From: Lotmaria passim
Taxonomy: Eukaryota > Euglenozoa > Kinetoplastea > Trypanosomatida > Trypanosomatidae
DNA length: 64,000 nt
Assembly: GCA_037349495.1 (NCBI GenBank)
Contig: CP140221.1
Coordinates: 248,001-312,000, forward strand
Direction: 5' to 3'
The notes below the pieces were generated by a model. The model was not told the origin of the DNA and searched no databases. It was given only the letters and a program-made list of their open reading frames with translations. Each line of letters starts with the position of its first letter. Position 1 is the first letter of the stretch. This document shows positions 1-9,969 of the stretch, piece by piece. The position numbers and the translations under genes were made by a program.

Positions 1-2560
1 TGTGCCAGAGGAAACATGACCCCTCGAGAGCCAAGCCGCAGCACCACATTCTCAGCACTACGGGTGCTATGGTTTTTGGGAGCAAATACCTTCCTTAGCG
101 GACGGAAAGCCACAGGCAGCTTTGTTGCTGCGGCCTTCATGGACTTCTGTTTGTCTCCTTTTGTATAATCCCACGCACGCCGTGGAAGAAGTCCAGCGGT
201 GGCGTTGAGCAGAGGATCGGGTACCACAACGGAAGAACAGTCCCCCTTTCCAAGAAGCAATGTGCGGTGAAGCCGATGAAGCGTTGTCGAAAACCACCTA
301 ACCACCACAGACCGCGTCTTTTTCCTCCCCACCGCGTTAATGCAGCAAAAGCTGACCGACGACAGGGTAAACACCAGTACGCTTGTTTCGGACAGCCAGT
401 CCCAATACCGAACCCAAAAACGCAGCGGAGACAAGCCGCCACGCTTTCAAACAACCCTTTTTTTAAACACGCAGAGCTTCCACTAGTTCTACGCAGAACG
501 CCTCCGGCAATCCCCCCAAAAAAGAAGAGCCGTTCCACAGCTTACGGACGACCACGCTTTAGAAAAGGGAAAAACACCGAACCGAAAAGCCACCCCGTTC
601 TTGCCGGGAGTTGCCTGACTTAGGGCAAGGCTGTCCGTAAAGGGTTTTACAAACGGTTGGTCGTTTCGTCACCGAAAGCGTGACGACACAAAGAACAAAA
701 CCGCAGGTCAACAGCTAGTTTTTCACTTCTTCGCAGCGCAGTGCGCACTTTGTGAAAACTAACCTTGCGCAGGCCTTGTTCCTTTACTACAAAAGAGAAG
801 TTAGACTCAGCTTTCGAAAAGAGCCGTGGCTGTCTTTTTCCTCGCACAACGCTCTTCGGCAACAACGAAAAACGCGCCGGTAAGCAGCATTGTGATTGCC
901 GTCGGCGTTTGGCTTTGTAACGGGTTTTCTGAGACCCGCTCCGCGGACGACGACAACCGTGCCTCCTTCCAAACGATGCGTCCGGCCACGTCGTTTCGGA
1001 ACGTTCTCCGACGGTTGCGGGGACAGCGACTTTTCGTTTAAACAGACGGTAAAGCCTACCTTTCTACTGTGGTCGCGGATGTGCTGTGTTTTTTGTTTTG
1101 GCGGGGACTACACTCCACGGATGTCTTTGGACGTGAGAACGGTTTTACTTCGTGGGGGCTGTCCGGAAAGTCAGGCTTCTCAAGCTGTCCTGTGGATGGG
1201 ATCGACCTGGCGCGCGTAGGCCACCCGGGGATTTTCAAAAGGGTTGCGCTGTAGGGGACTAACTGGGTCCACGGCATTGCTTTGGTTTGGGGTGGTTTAG
1301 CTGCGGTCCCTCTCTTTTCGGGGTGCGGGAGAGAGTGGGGGCGGCTTTCTCTTGGTCTGTTTGGGGGCGCGTTGTTGCGGAAAAACCCGTTTGGTGTTTG
1401 GTGCTTCTGGGCGTTTCCTCTTTTAAAGGGATTCCCGCTTCTATAGTTTAGCGTTTCTGAAGTACTGCTAGCGAGGCGCTTCCGAGCGGAGACACACATT
1501 TGCCGTCCACTTTGTTCTGTGGGATGTCGGGTGAGAGTTTCCTTTTGTTTTCTTTGCCGGAGCGTGCGGGAGGGTTTTTGCGAATGTGGTTGGCCGTGGC
1601 CGTGGTCCTCGGGTTGTTACTTTCCGCGCACGGGTACATTCACATGAACGAAACCGTGGTACCAGATCACCGGACTAAAGGGAGAAAGATCTAATTACTA
1701 CGCTGTTGTGGTGTTTCTTTGCGTCTAAGGTTCGTAAATGCGTGGCGGAAGGAGGAAGAAAGGGGGGGGGGGGCGTAGGTGCTACTGGGTCGGTTTGGCT
1801 CTTTTGTTTACTTTTTTGTAAAAACTGGTTTCGTAGGTTACTTTTCCTGCGACGCTCTTTAGTTGGGACACAACGTTTTTCTAAAAGTCTGTTGGTTGCC
1901 CACTAATGCTGCGTTTGGATTTGTCGGTGGATGCTGCAGTTGGCTAGCTGAGGCTCGTGGACCGTTGGGGCGTTTAGTTAACCATGTGTGGGTGTCGCGG
2001 GATTGATGGTAAGACGGGTGTTTGGAGAACTCGGGAGCCGGAAAGCAGCATCTTGTTTAAACTGAACGGAAAAGCGATTGTGACATTGTAGTGGCTCCAG
2101 ATTTCAAGACAGGGGAGCTTTTAGTGGACGAGGGCGCCTTTGGGAGAAAGCGACGAAGGGCAATGGTGCAGCTTTTGTCCCATACGCTTTGTTCTTCCAA
2201 TACTAACCTCAGTTTCTGGTTACCTCGGTGTTCGTGTTTCGTAGCAAATCCAGTGCGATGTTCTGCTTCTGAGGGTGTTTCTGGGGCATGTATGTGAGGC
2301 AACGTGCTGCATTCACAGGATGGGGAGGTTGAGCGGCGGAGGAGGACGAAAACTGTGTGAGGCATTCGAACGAGCGGACGATATGCTGAGGCAGCGAAGA
2401 GGAACAGGGGCTCGTGTGCCAATTCAGCGCCTGAAAAGTTGGCCGAATGTAGACTACGATCGCGTGTCACGCGGTTTCGTTGATAGGCCGGATGCTTGGC
2501 CGATAGAAGAGAAAAAAAAACTAGGAAGACATCTGTTCCAGGTGAACATTTGATTGAAGC
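1..2560. promoter_or_regulatory. Probable divergent strand-switch region / RNA polymerase II transcription start region
   Basis: No reading frame here looks coding. The frames present are short, overlap on both strands and resemble nothing known. Seen directly: between about 250 and 700 the + strand is A+C-rich (62-68% A+C in the 60-base rows from 301 to 600). From about 1050 to 2050 it becomes G+T-rich (63-80% G+T in the rows at 1321, 1381 and 1561), with a G12 run at 1762-1773. The change falls at roughly 700-1050. So each strand is G+T-rich in the direction leading away from the centre. In trypanosomes, divergent strand-switch regions are start sites for polycistronic transcription and carry GT-rich elements and H2A.Z. 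The + strand unit to the right fits this. The left-hand unit would lie outside the window, so divergence is inferred from base skew only. The T-tract-rich style of the later gaps is absent until about 2500. Confidence 0.6.
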
Positions 2561-3549
2561 TAAAGAACAGTATGGATTTCGCAGTAGCTACCGTTCGATG
2601 AAGGGTGTTCGGAGGTAATGTCCCGCAGCTGTCATTAGGTGTTTCTTGCAGGCGGGTATTGCTGTTTTCTATGCTGATGTGCGCTTTCTCTCCTCTGTTT
2701 TAATGTTCAATGCTGACTAGAATCGACTGGAACATGAGAATGAGCATCTTTAGCTTATACTTTTGCACGTGCTGCTGGCTCTGTGCTTCTTCTTTAATTA
2801 TGTTTCTCTGCTTCATTGTGCGAACGGGTTTCATTTCAGCCTGTTTTTCAGACGGATAGTGTAGTAAAGAACAAAAAAAGCAACTTTGCACAAAAGACGC
2901 GCTTTTGCAGTGTTATATATAAAGAAGAGCAAAGCGCTGACTCGGAACTAACTGACATTTGACCGCTGCTAATTTCTGCACAGATACGGCAAACAGCGTA
3001 AGTACTTTTTTTTTTCTTTTTTTAGAATTTTCCTACTCTCGCACTTCTCACACTCCCTTGCAGACTACGTGTTGTAACGACAACAACAAAAAAGGAGCTA
3101 GTTGATGTATCTGCATCTGGAGGATTTTTAAATCGGTGTGCTCGGCGCAGAGAACGACATAATAGTAGTGCTTATGAGCCTGCGCGCGAACTTTCGGTGC
3201 CAAAGCTCAGTGTGAACATGTACATTTATAATACGGCAAAAGCCATGCTCAAAACAGTTGCAAGCAGCGTTTTACTAGTTATTATGTATTTTCTTCACGG
3301 AAATGCAGTGGCCGCTGTGTACGAATGACGTATATCTTCCTCCTTTTATTGTTCTCTGTTTATGGTGCACTTTTTTCTTCCCATCTTTTGTTGTCGCTCT
3401 TTCTCCTGCTTTGAAATTACTGATTTTGTCAAGCGCGTTCCTTTCACTAAGTAACACAACGTGCTTTTTTTTTTTTTTGTGACCATAGACGCTTACCACT
3501 TCATACAGCGCTTTTAGTAAGTCGAAGTTACGCTAGGCAGTATTGCACA
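2561..3549 (+). other. Non-coding leader upstream of the CEP164-like gene
   Basis: No gene is seen. The stretch changes from the GT-rich region on its left to the T-tract-rich style of the later gaps, with T runs near 3006 and 3465. It probably contains the distal part of the transcription start region and the outron removed by trans-splicing before the first gene. Confidence 0.5.
3465..3488 (+). promoter_or_regulatory. Predicted trans-splice acceptor for the CEP164-like gene
   Basis: A T14 tract (3465-3478) is followed by the first AG at 3487-3488, giving a predicted 5' UTR of 61 nt before the ATG at 3550. A second AG at 3507-3508 is possible. The rule used (pyrimidine tract, then first AG) is standard for kinetoplastids; the exact site is inferred. 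Confidence 0.6.
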
Positions 3550-6500
3550 ATGTCCGTAGTATTAGATGTCCAACCCGACACAGACTATGAGCCAACTGAA
3601 GCGGAAATGATTGAGTACGGCAAATGGCTCGGAATGGAGATGCCCGAGGATATGCCACTCTTGTGGATTGCACGCGAAGGTCTCAAAGCGCCTCTGCCTG
3701 AAAATTGGAAGGCCTGCAAAAGCGAGAAGGGCGAGCTGTATTATTTTAATTTCAAAACCGGCCAGAGTATTTGGGACCATCCTTTAGATGAGCACTACCG
3801 GGAGCTCCTTACCTCTGAAAAGGCCAAATTGAAGGCTAAAGGAGCTAAAAAAGCACAACCCGAAAATACAGCCGCAGCTGTTTCTCCCGTTAGCAAAGGG
3901 AGTAAACGATCGAGTAAGAAAAAGTCGAAAAGCAACGATGCGGAGGCGCCGGAAGCGAAAGCAAAGTCGCCGGACGAAAAAAAAGCTACTCGAACGGTGC
4001 AGGAGGTGCAGCCAGCTCTGTTAGCTCAAACAATTCAGCCGAAAAAAGAAATGCCTGCCCCTGTAAAGTTCGCGAGTCGAAGCACCGACATTGTCAAAAG
4101 CGAAAGGTCAGGCGCTGCGCGCGTGGGTTCGTCCGAGTTCCAGTCGACGACGTCGCAAAGCGATTTGTCGTTGGAGTCTGATCTTCAAAAAGTGCAAAAA
4201 GTCGACGAGCCAGAGGCAATTCCACTTCCCTTGAAAGTTATTGCCGGAGGCGGTGTCAACGGTCTCAGGGCACTTGACAAGCTTGGCGGAACTTCGCCAA
4301 CCGTGGCCTCCACCGCGGCGATGAAGGCGGCAGCAGTGTCTTTTGCAAAGGAGCTGAAGGCGAAAGCAGGTCAGCAGACAGCGAAGGAGTTGGATGCATA
4401 CAAAACCGAACAGTACAAAGCGCTTCAGGAAAAGGTAGATCAACAACTGACGAAAGATATCGAAATCTATAAGACGGAGCGAAGCAGCGCTTTGCGCGCA
4501 AAAGTCGATCAGGACCTGGAAAACGAGCTTAAGGCATACAAGGTGGAGCAGCAGAAAAAACTCCTCCAACGGAAGGAGGAGATCGACAACGACGCGGCAG
4601 CGGAAGCTAAGCAGTGCGAAGAACGTGTGACGGCAGAGAGAGAGAAGCGCCGCAAAGCTAGCGAGAAGGAAGTAGCGGCTGCTGTGGAGGGAAGCGAGTC
4701 GCAGCTCAAGCACGACCTGGATCAGAAGCTGAACGAGCTGCGGCAGGAATATGAGGCAAAGCGGATCGCCGAGTCGGAGCGTCTTCGCGATAAACTCAAG
4801 GCGCAGTTGGACCATGATAAGCGAAAGGCAGAAGCCGAAACGGCGCAGATGCTGGAAATGTTCATTCGTGAGAAGCGTCAGGAGTCGGAGATCAAAAAGG
4901 AAGCACAGTCGCAAGCTCTACAGGAAGCCAATAGAGACGTGTTCGATCTAAAGCAATCTGCTGCTGCGTTCTTGCGGGAATACGAAGACGCGCTCACCAA
5001 GTTTGCGAAAGCTGTTCAAAGTTCCAAAGCTGCCTACGAACAAATTGGCGCGCAAAGGCAGAAAGACCTCCAGACTGATTTGGAGGCTAAACTTGCTGAA
5101 ATGAAGCGAGGCCATGATGAACAGGTAGCGCGCGAAAAAGACAGGATGAAAGCGGAACTCGAGTCGCTCAAGAAAAGCCACCTGGACGAGATGAACTCTC
5201 TGACAGAGTTTCATCGACAGGAGCTGCAGAAGCTCCGCGACAATTTTGATGAGGAGCGTAATCAAACCCAGAAAGAGCAGGTTACGAAGGAGCAAGACCG
5301 GTTTATGGAAACGCTTGCAGGCATCAGAGAGGCGCAGGAGAAGGAGCTCAATGATCTGAAGCAGCAGCTGAAGGAAACGGCGCAGCAGGAACTCAACGAA
5401 ATTATGCAAGAGCTGGCAAAAGAGAAGCAAGCGCGGAGATCTAGTAACGGAGCTTTACACGACGCCGCGTCGCATGAGCTAAGCCCGCGACTGCTGAAGA
5501 GCCCGTCTCAGAGCACCACAGACGAAGATGAAAACGCCGAAAAGGGAAAACCGTCGCCGCCTCGCCTCGATAGAAAGATGCTGGCGCACCCCTCGCAGGA
5601 CGACGGCTCTGCCAGTACTCCCGCCACGCAGTCACAAGGTGATATTAAAACGCTCATTACCGAGGCCCTCCGTGAGGTCTTTGCTGGTTCGCCTTTTATT
5701 CTCCCTTCCCCTGGTCAGGGCGGAGAGTCGCGAACGGCTCCGTCGACGCCGGCGGCTAGCAGCGCGCTGATGATGACAAAAACCATACCTGAGTTTCGCG
5801 CCTCCGATTCCGTCGTTCCTCAAGCACCGGTAGTCAGCGGTAGCTGGAACAAGCCTACCAGCGTTTTAAACCTGCCACTTTCTTTCCAAGAGCAGCGCAG
5901 CTTGGTAGAAGGCGAGCGCCGTCGTTTGCAGGAAGGCAGGAGGTATGTCGAGCTGCAGCAGCAAAACCTTGACGAGAGACGACAGCAGCTGAAACGAACG
6001 CGTCATCAGTGGAAGCAGGACGTGCTCGCCGCCAAGGCAGAAGGCGTGCGCTCCTCTTCTAAACGCGGGCAGCTTCTCAACAAGGTGCGGCTTTCTTTGG
6101 AGGAGCAAGCGCAAGGGCTGGAGCACGATATGCTGATTCTACGTGACTCGCAAGTGTGGCTTTTGTCGAAAGAGCAGCGGCTGCTGGCTCTTGAACGTCA
6201 GATTGAGGAGCAAGAAAAGCTGAGAAACCGCAGCGGAGGTGATGCTTCAATGTTGAACAACATAAGTGTGGATACCGCGGCGCTCATGACGGGGTATTTC
6301 AAGCCGCAGCGACACAGCAGTGTCACAGCTGAGGCACCGGTTTATCGTGATGCGGCGCGGCACGGATCACTTGGAAGTGGGTCGCTTCAGCTTGATAATT
6401 ACGCGTCGAATCCTGTCTTGTCGAAGGCACTGAGCCGCATTGAGAAGCGGCTAGATGAGGTCACCTCCATCATACACCACCAGCAGCAGCAGCAGCAGCA

Positions 6501-6690
6501 GCAAGCTACCTCTTCTCCGCAGGTGGTAGAGACGCCGCACACCAATCCCAACCGTCGCCGCAGCACTGTGTCGCCGGTGCTTCGCGATGCCGCGCAGGGG
6601 CGGACGCGACGCTCCTCTCACAGCCAGTCAAAACCCGAGGTACTGCGTCGCGACTCACGCCTTAGCGAATGGCAAGCCCCGGGAATGTAA
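3550..6690 (+). CDS. CEP164: CEP164-like WW-domain coiled-coil protein (basal body / transition fibre)
   Basis: A 1046-residue protein. Residues 13-90 match the N-terminus of CEP164: a helical DYEPTEAEM start, LLWIAREGLKAPLP at 37-50, then a WW domain with W53, YYF at 64-66, W75 and P78, followed by DEHYREL. CEP164 sits on distal appendages or transition fibres, where it docks the basal body to the membrane and recruits TTBK2 in animals. T. brucei has several paralogues, at least one on the old flagellum's transition fibres. After a Lys/Ser/Ala-rich linker, residues about 270-680 form a long heptad-rich coiled coil, with a second at about 775-920. A short C-terminal helix (ALSRIEKRLDEV) precedes a Q8 run (978-985) and a basic Ser/Arg-rich tail. 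The start is the first ATG after the splice site. It is the first gene of the unit and is less GC-rich than its neighbours. The WW identification is strong; which paralogue it is cannot be told. Confidence 0.93.
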   Translation: MSVVLDVQPDTDYEPTEAEMIEYGKWLGMEMPEDMPLLWIAREGLKAPLPENWKACKSEKGELYYFNFKTGQSIWDHPLDEHYRELLTSEKAKLKAKGAKKAQPENTAAAVSPVSKGSKRSSKKKSKSNDAEAPEAKAKSPDEKKATRTVQEVQPALLAQTIQPKKEMPAPVKFASRSTDIVKSERSGAARVGSSEFQSTTSQSDLSLESDLQKVQKVDEPEAIPLPLKVIAGGGVNGLRALDKLGGTSPTVASTAAMKAAAVSFAKELKAKAGQQTAKELDAYKTEQYKALQEKVDQQLTKDIEIYKTERSSALRAKVDQDLENELKAYKVEQQKKLLQRKEEIDNDAAAEAKQCEERVTAEREKRRKASEKEVAAAVEGSESQLKHDLDQKLNELRQEYEAKRIAESERLRDKLKAQLDHDKRKAEAETAQMLEMFIREKRQESEIKKEAQSQALQEANRDVFDLKQSAAAFLREYEDALTKFAKAVQSSKAAYEQIGAQRQKDLQTDLEAKLAEMKRGHDEQVAREKDRMKAELESLKKSHLDEMNSLTEFHRQELQKLRDNFDEERNQTQKEQVTKEQDRFMETLAGIREAQEKELNDLKQQLKETAQQELNEIMQELAKEKQARRSSNGALHDAASHELSPRLLKSPSQSTTDEDENAEKGKPSPPRLDRKMLAHPSQDDGSASTPATQSQGDIKTLITEALREVFAGSPFILPSPGQGGESRTAPSTPAASSALMMTKTIPEFRASDSVVPQAPVVSGSWNKPTSVLNLPLSFQEQRSLVEGERRRLQEGRRYVELQQQNLDERRQQLKRTRHQWKQDVLAAKAEGVRSSSKRGQLLNKVRLSLEEQAQGLEHDMLILRDSQVWLLSKEQRLLALERQIEEQEKLRNRSGGDASMLNNISVDTAALMTGYFKPQRHSSVTAEAPVYRDAARHGSLGSGSLQLDNYASNPVLSKALSRIEKRLDEVTSIIHHQQQQQQQQATSSPQVVETPHTNPNRRRSTVSPVLRDAAQGRTRRSSHSQSKPEVLRRDSRLSEWQAPGM

Positions 6691-8210
6691 AACCAGAGCG
6701 TCAGTGTGGTGTAGTATTGCACGCAGTCGTGCATCAGCAGTTCGTTAGACCTTCTGTGAGTTTATCTTGTTCTGTGCGTTTCTCTTCCACCGCTTATCAT
6801 GGCCGCTCAAACTCTCTCTCTTTTTTTTATTATTGTTTTTTTTCTTGTCGCGCGCCATATGAAGGAGACAAACATGAAGTGAATATTAATGTATGTGCTT
6901 TTGCAGGAGCTTTTTGATTTGACCCTTTTTTCTTTCAGTTTCACTCCTGAATGCTCTTTTTTTCTTGCTTCATCTCTTCTTGGCCCTGCACACAAGAAGT
7001 CAGCGTCTTCTCTTATTGCTGTTATTATTGAATACAAGCAATTTCGTTTGTTGACATCTTGGGAACAGTAATAGTGAAATGGAGAGTTTCGTTGACTTCG
7101 GTTGTGTTCGCAAGCGATATCGAAAAGGTGCCGCTTTTATAGATTATAGAATACACATTATCTTTCTTTGTTTCGATCCGTGCTGCCGTGAAAAAGGTGG
7201 GATTGTTAGTTTCTTTTGACGGCTTTGCTCTTCCTTTCCCTTTTTTTTTGTGTTTTTCAAATCACTGTAGAGCTCACTTTTTTTTCACTCTAGGTGGCCG
7301 AAACAGTGACGCACTTGCTTTTTTTCTCCGCGTCGTCTTCTCGTGTCGCATACGAGCTGTTCTTCGTGTCTTTGTGGCACGTCCAATTGAAGAGACGGGA
7401 AACAACGACCTGGCGAAAGGAATGTACAATGGGCAAGTGACGCTGCTGAGGCACACAACTTGTATAAATACGCGCCCATCATCTCGGGTAGCTGTTTACC
7501 CCTTCTGACATTTTTTTTTCCCCGTAGTGCCTCACAGAGAACATCGTGGGTTGATCTCTTTTTTTTTTTTCCTGTTTTTTCTGAGTCTGAGTCCCTTCGG
7601 CTCGCTCATCTTCGATGTCACCGCTAGTTTCTCTTTTTTTCCTCTTCATCCGTTGTTTCACAGTACATCACCTTTGTATTCTCAGGCCCATTGCCCTTAT
7701 GATTACGTGACCAGTCTTTCGTTTCTCTCTTCTGTTTTGATCTGCAATTACCAAAGCTGAAAGAAACTCCAATATGCGCCTTCGTTCTCTCGGTGCGCTC
7801 TTCACTCCCCACCAAAACAACGTTCCGAGCGCGTTGATGTGTGTGTGTGCGCGCTTGTGTGTTGATAATTCTTGCTTGTGTGCGTGGATGTGTGCGTAGC
7901 CCGCGGGAACGCTACGGAAAGGGCGTCTGCTGGCTTCTCTCGCTGCAGTTTGCAAGTAAGAAAGAAGCATGTGTCAGCGTCGATGCTTGTCAGAATAATC
8001 AGCATTGCAACCAGCCCCTCATTTTTCGAAGACCGCAAGTAAAGAGGTTATCTTTTTCTTTTTTTTCCTGTCTCGCGAAATGGTCTCTGTGACTGCCCTT
8101 CACACATATGTATATATGTGTATACATGTATATTTGCTCTTCTGCCGCATATCTCCATTTCTCTCTTTCGTTGCGTTGCTTCACCCGTGTATGCAACACC
8201 CGGCGCAAAC

Positions 8211-8277
8211 TGGTCGATCTAGAATACACTCTTCTTTTCTATAAAGCGAGAGCGAGGATTGGTCGCTCTAGGAATAC
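8211..8277 (+). repeat. Short imperfect direct repeat pair
   Basis: TGGTCGATCTAGAATAC at 8211-8227 recurs as TGGTCGCTCTAGGAATAC at 8260-8277, with two differences (one substitution and one extra base, counting the best alignment). The copies are 49 bases apart start to start, in a non-T-rich island of the gap. No function is known; it may be a local duplication. Confidence 0.45.
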
Positions 8278-9941
8278 GGCAAAGCAGCTTCGCACAAACG
8301 TACTTCCATATCAATACAACGGCTTCATAAAGAAGTATCATCTTTTGCACATAGCTTTCTCTCCATTCGTAACCTTTCACGCTTTTTGCGTTTTTTTTTT
8401 TGCTTATCGTTTCCTTACGAATAAAAAAAACACACATATGTATATATCCTTATATATTTGTTTCTGTCAAATAATATGATTACTTCTCACTTATTTTTCG
8501 CTTCTGTTTTTCACTCCACTCATCATCATAATCTGGTCTACATATATTCTGTTCTTTCCCTTGTTTGTATACATATTTCGTCTTTTGTTCGGCTGTTTTG
8601 GGTTGTTTCTGTGAGGTACGCACGCGCACACACAGGTACACTCAAACACTTTCACGCAGACTAAAAAAAGCACCGCTTGATGGGGCGTGCATGGTTGTTC
8701 TACGTGCCCCGAACGCGTGATCATCCACGCTCTCCTACACTTATCCTTTTTGTATTGTTTTTTTATTTCTTTCCACGTTTGGCGACTGTGCTTTACCATT
8801 TCTCTGGCCGCCTTCTATTTAGAAAAGCGGGCTGCATCGACACCTGCGCTTAAAATCAAAAAAAAAAAAAAGTTACTACACACGAGCACACACACACACA
8901 AACTTGCGGACTTTTTAACACCCGATCTTTTCTTCTTTTTTTTTTTTCACAACAGGGTGACAGAGTGTAAAGCACTTTTTCATTTATTAAACAACTTTAA
9001 GTGATACAAGTTGTCCCTTGCGTTTTATTTTTAAACACTCAAAAATAATCATCCTCACTCTATATAAGTTGCCTTTCCTCTTCCTTTTACTGCTTTCACC
9101 TTAAGCCTCTTTTTCTTCTTCATTTGTGATCCTTGGTTTACGTACATCTTAGTTCCATCCACAGCGTTTCTCGAGACTTTAAAAACGACTCGTTTTTTCT
9201 TTTTTCTTTTTTTCTTGTGAGTTTCTGAACTGCAAGCTGGAAATTCGAGGCGGCACCTTTTCTTCCGTTTTAGAATTAGCCGCGAGTATTTCCTTTTCTC
9301 GCTTTCACTTTTCGCCTTTTCGCTGGCGTGTGTCCATCTTTGCTTGCTCGACTGCGTATATCTTTGGAGCAGAACTGTTTTTTATTTTCTGCTTTCTGCT
9401 TTATAGTTCTTCTGATTCCGTGCAGTTACCCGTACCCACCCTCCATACCCTTTTTGTACCTGCGTGGGCCTTGGTGCACTGTATACGAAAAAGGCAGTTA
9501 TTCTTTGTGCACTTGTTAGTTTTTTTTGTCCTTTCTCTCTCTTGTCTCAACATTCCACCCATAGATCCTATTTTCTCACGAATTACTTGTCTTTGCCTGG
9601 TTTAATTCCCTGTTCGTCTTTCTGTATTTTTCTTTTTTTTTTCTCGAAAGCAGGGATACTGAAGCAGAACATACTGCTGAATACCCGCTTGTTCGCCGCC
9701 CCCTTTTTTCTTTTTATCAGTCAGAGTTGGTGTCTCTTCTGCTTTCCTGCCACTCAAACCGCTTCCGTTGTGGCACTACAACAGCAACGATAGCGGCCAC
9801 GCTGTAACGCAAAGCAACAAGAAACAGAGCAAAACGATTGGACGACTAGAGAATACTCCAAGACTTGAGAAGGAAATAATAATATTAAAAAAAAAAAAAA
9901 GGACTCTCCAAGAATAACAAACAGACAGACACACAAAAACG

Positions 9942-9958
9942 TTTTTTTTTTTCCGTAG
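9942..9958 (+). promoter_or_regulatory. Predicted trans-splice acceptor for gene A
   Basis: A T11 tract (9942-9952) is followed by AG at 9957-9958. This would leave only 11 nt of 5' UTR before the ATG at 9970. An alternative acceptor after the pyrimidine-rich stretch ending at 9719-9720 would give about 250 nt. Confidence 0.45.
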
Positions 9959-9969
9959 CTTTATTGCTC

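Larger units (their letters stand above)
6691..9969 (+). other. 3.3-kb gap: UTR / intergenic sequence, no gene seen
   Basis: This stretch holds many T8-T12 runs, a TA/TG-rich patch near 8105-8135, a CA-rich patch near 8887-8902 and scattered purine-rich tracts. Short open frames exist but read as Phe/Ser/Leu strings from the T runs. It should contain the 3' UTR of the CEP164-like gene and the 5' UTR of gene A, but it is several times longer than a usual trypanosomatid intergenic region. Confidence 0.6.

Noticed and set aside
137-1499. Overlapping open frames of 100-150 codons on both strands in the first 1.5 kb
   Set aside because: They overlap each other, show no domains, and fit a low-AT non-coding strand-switch region better.
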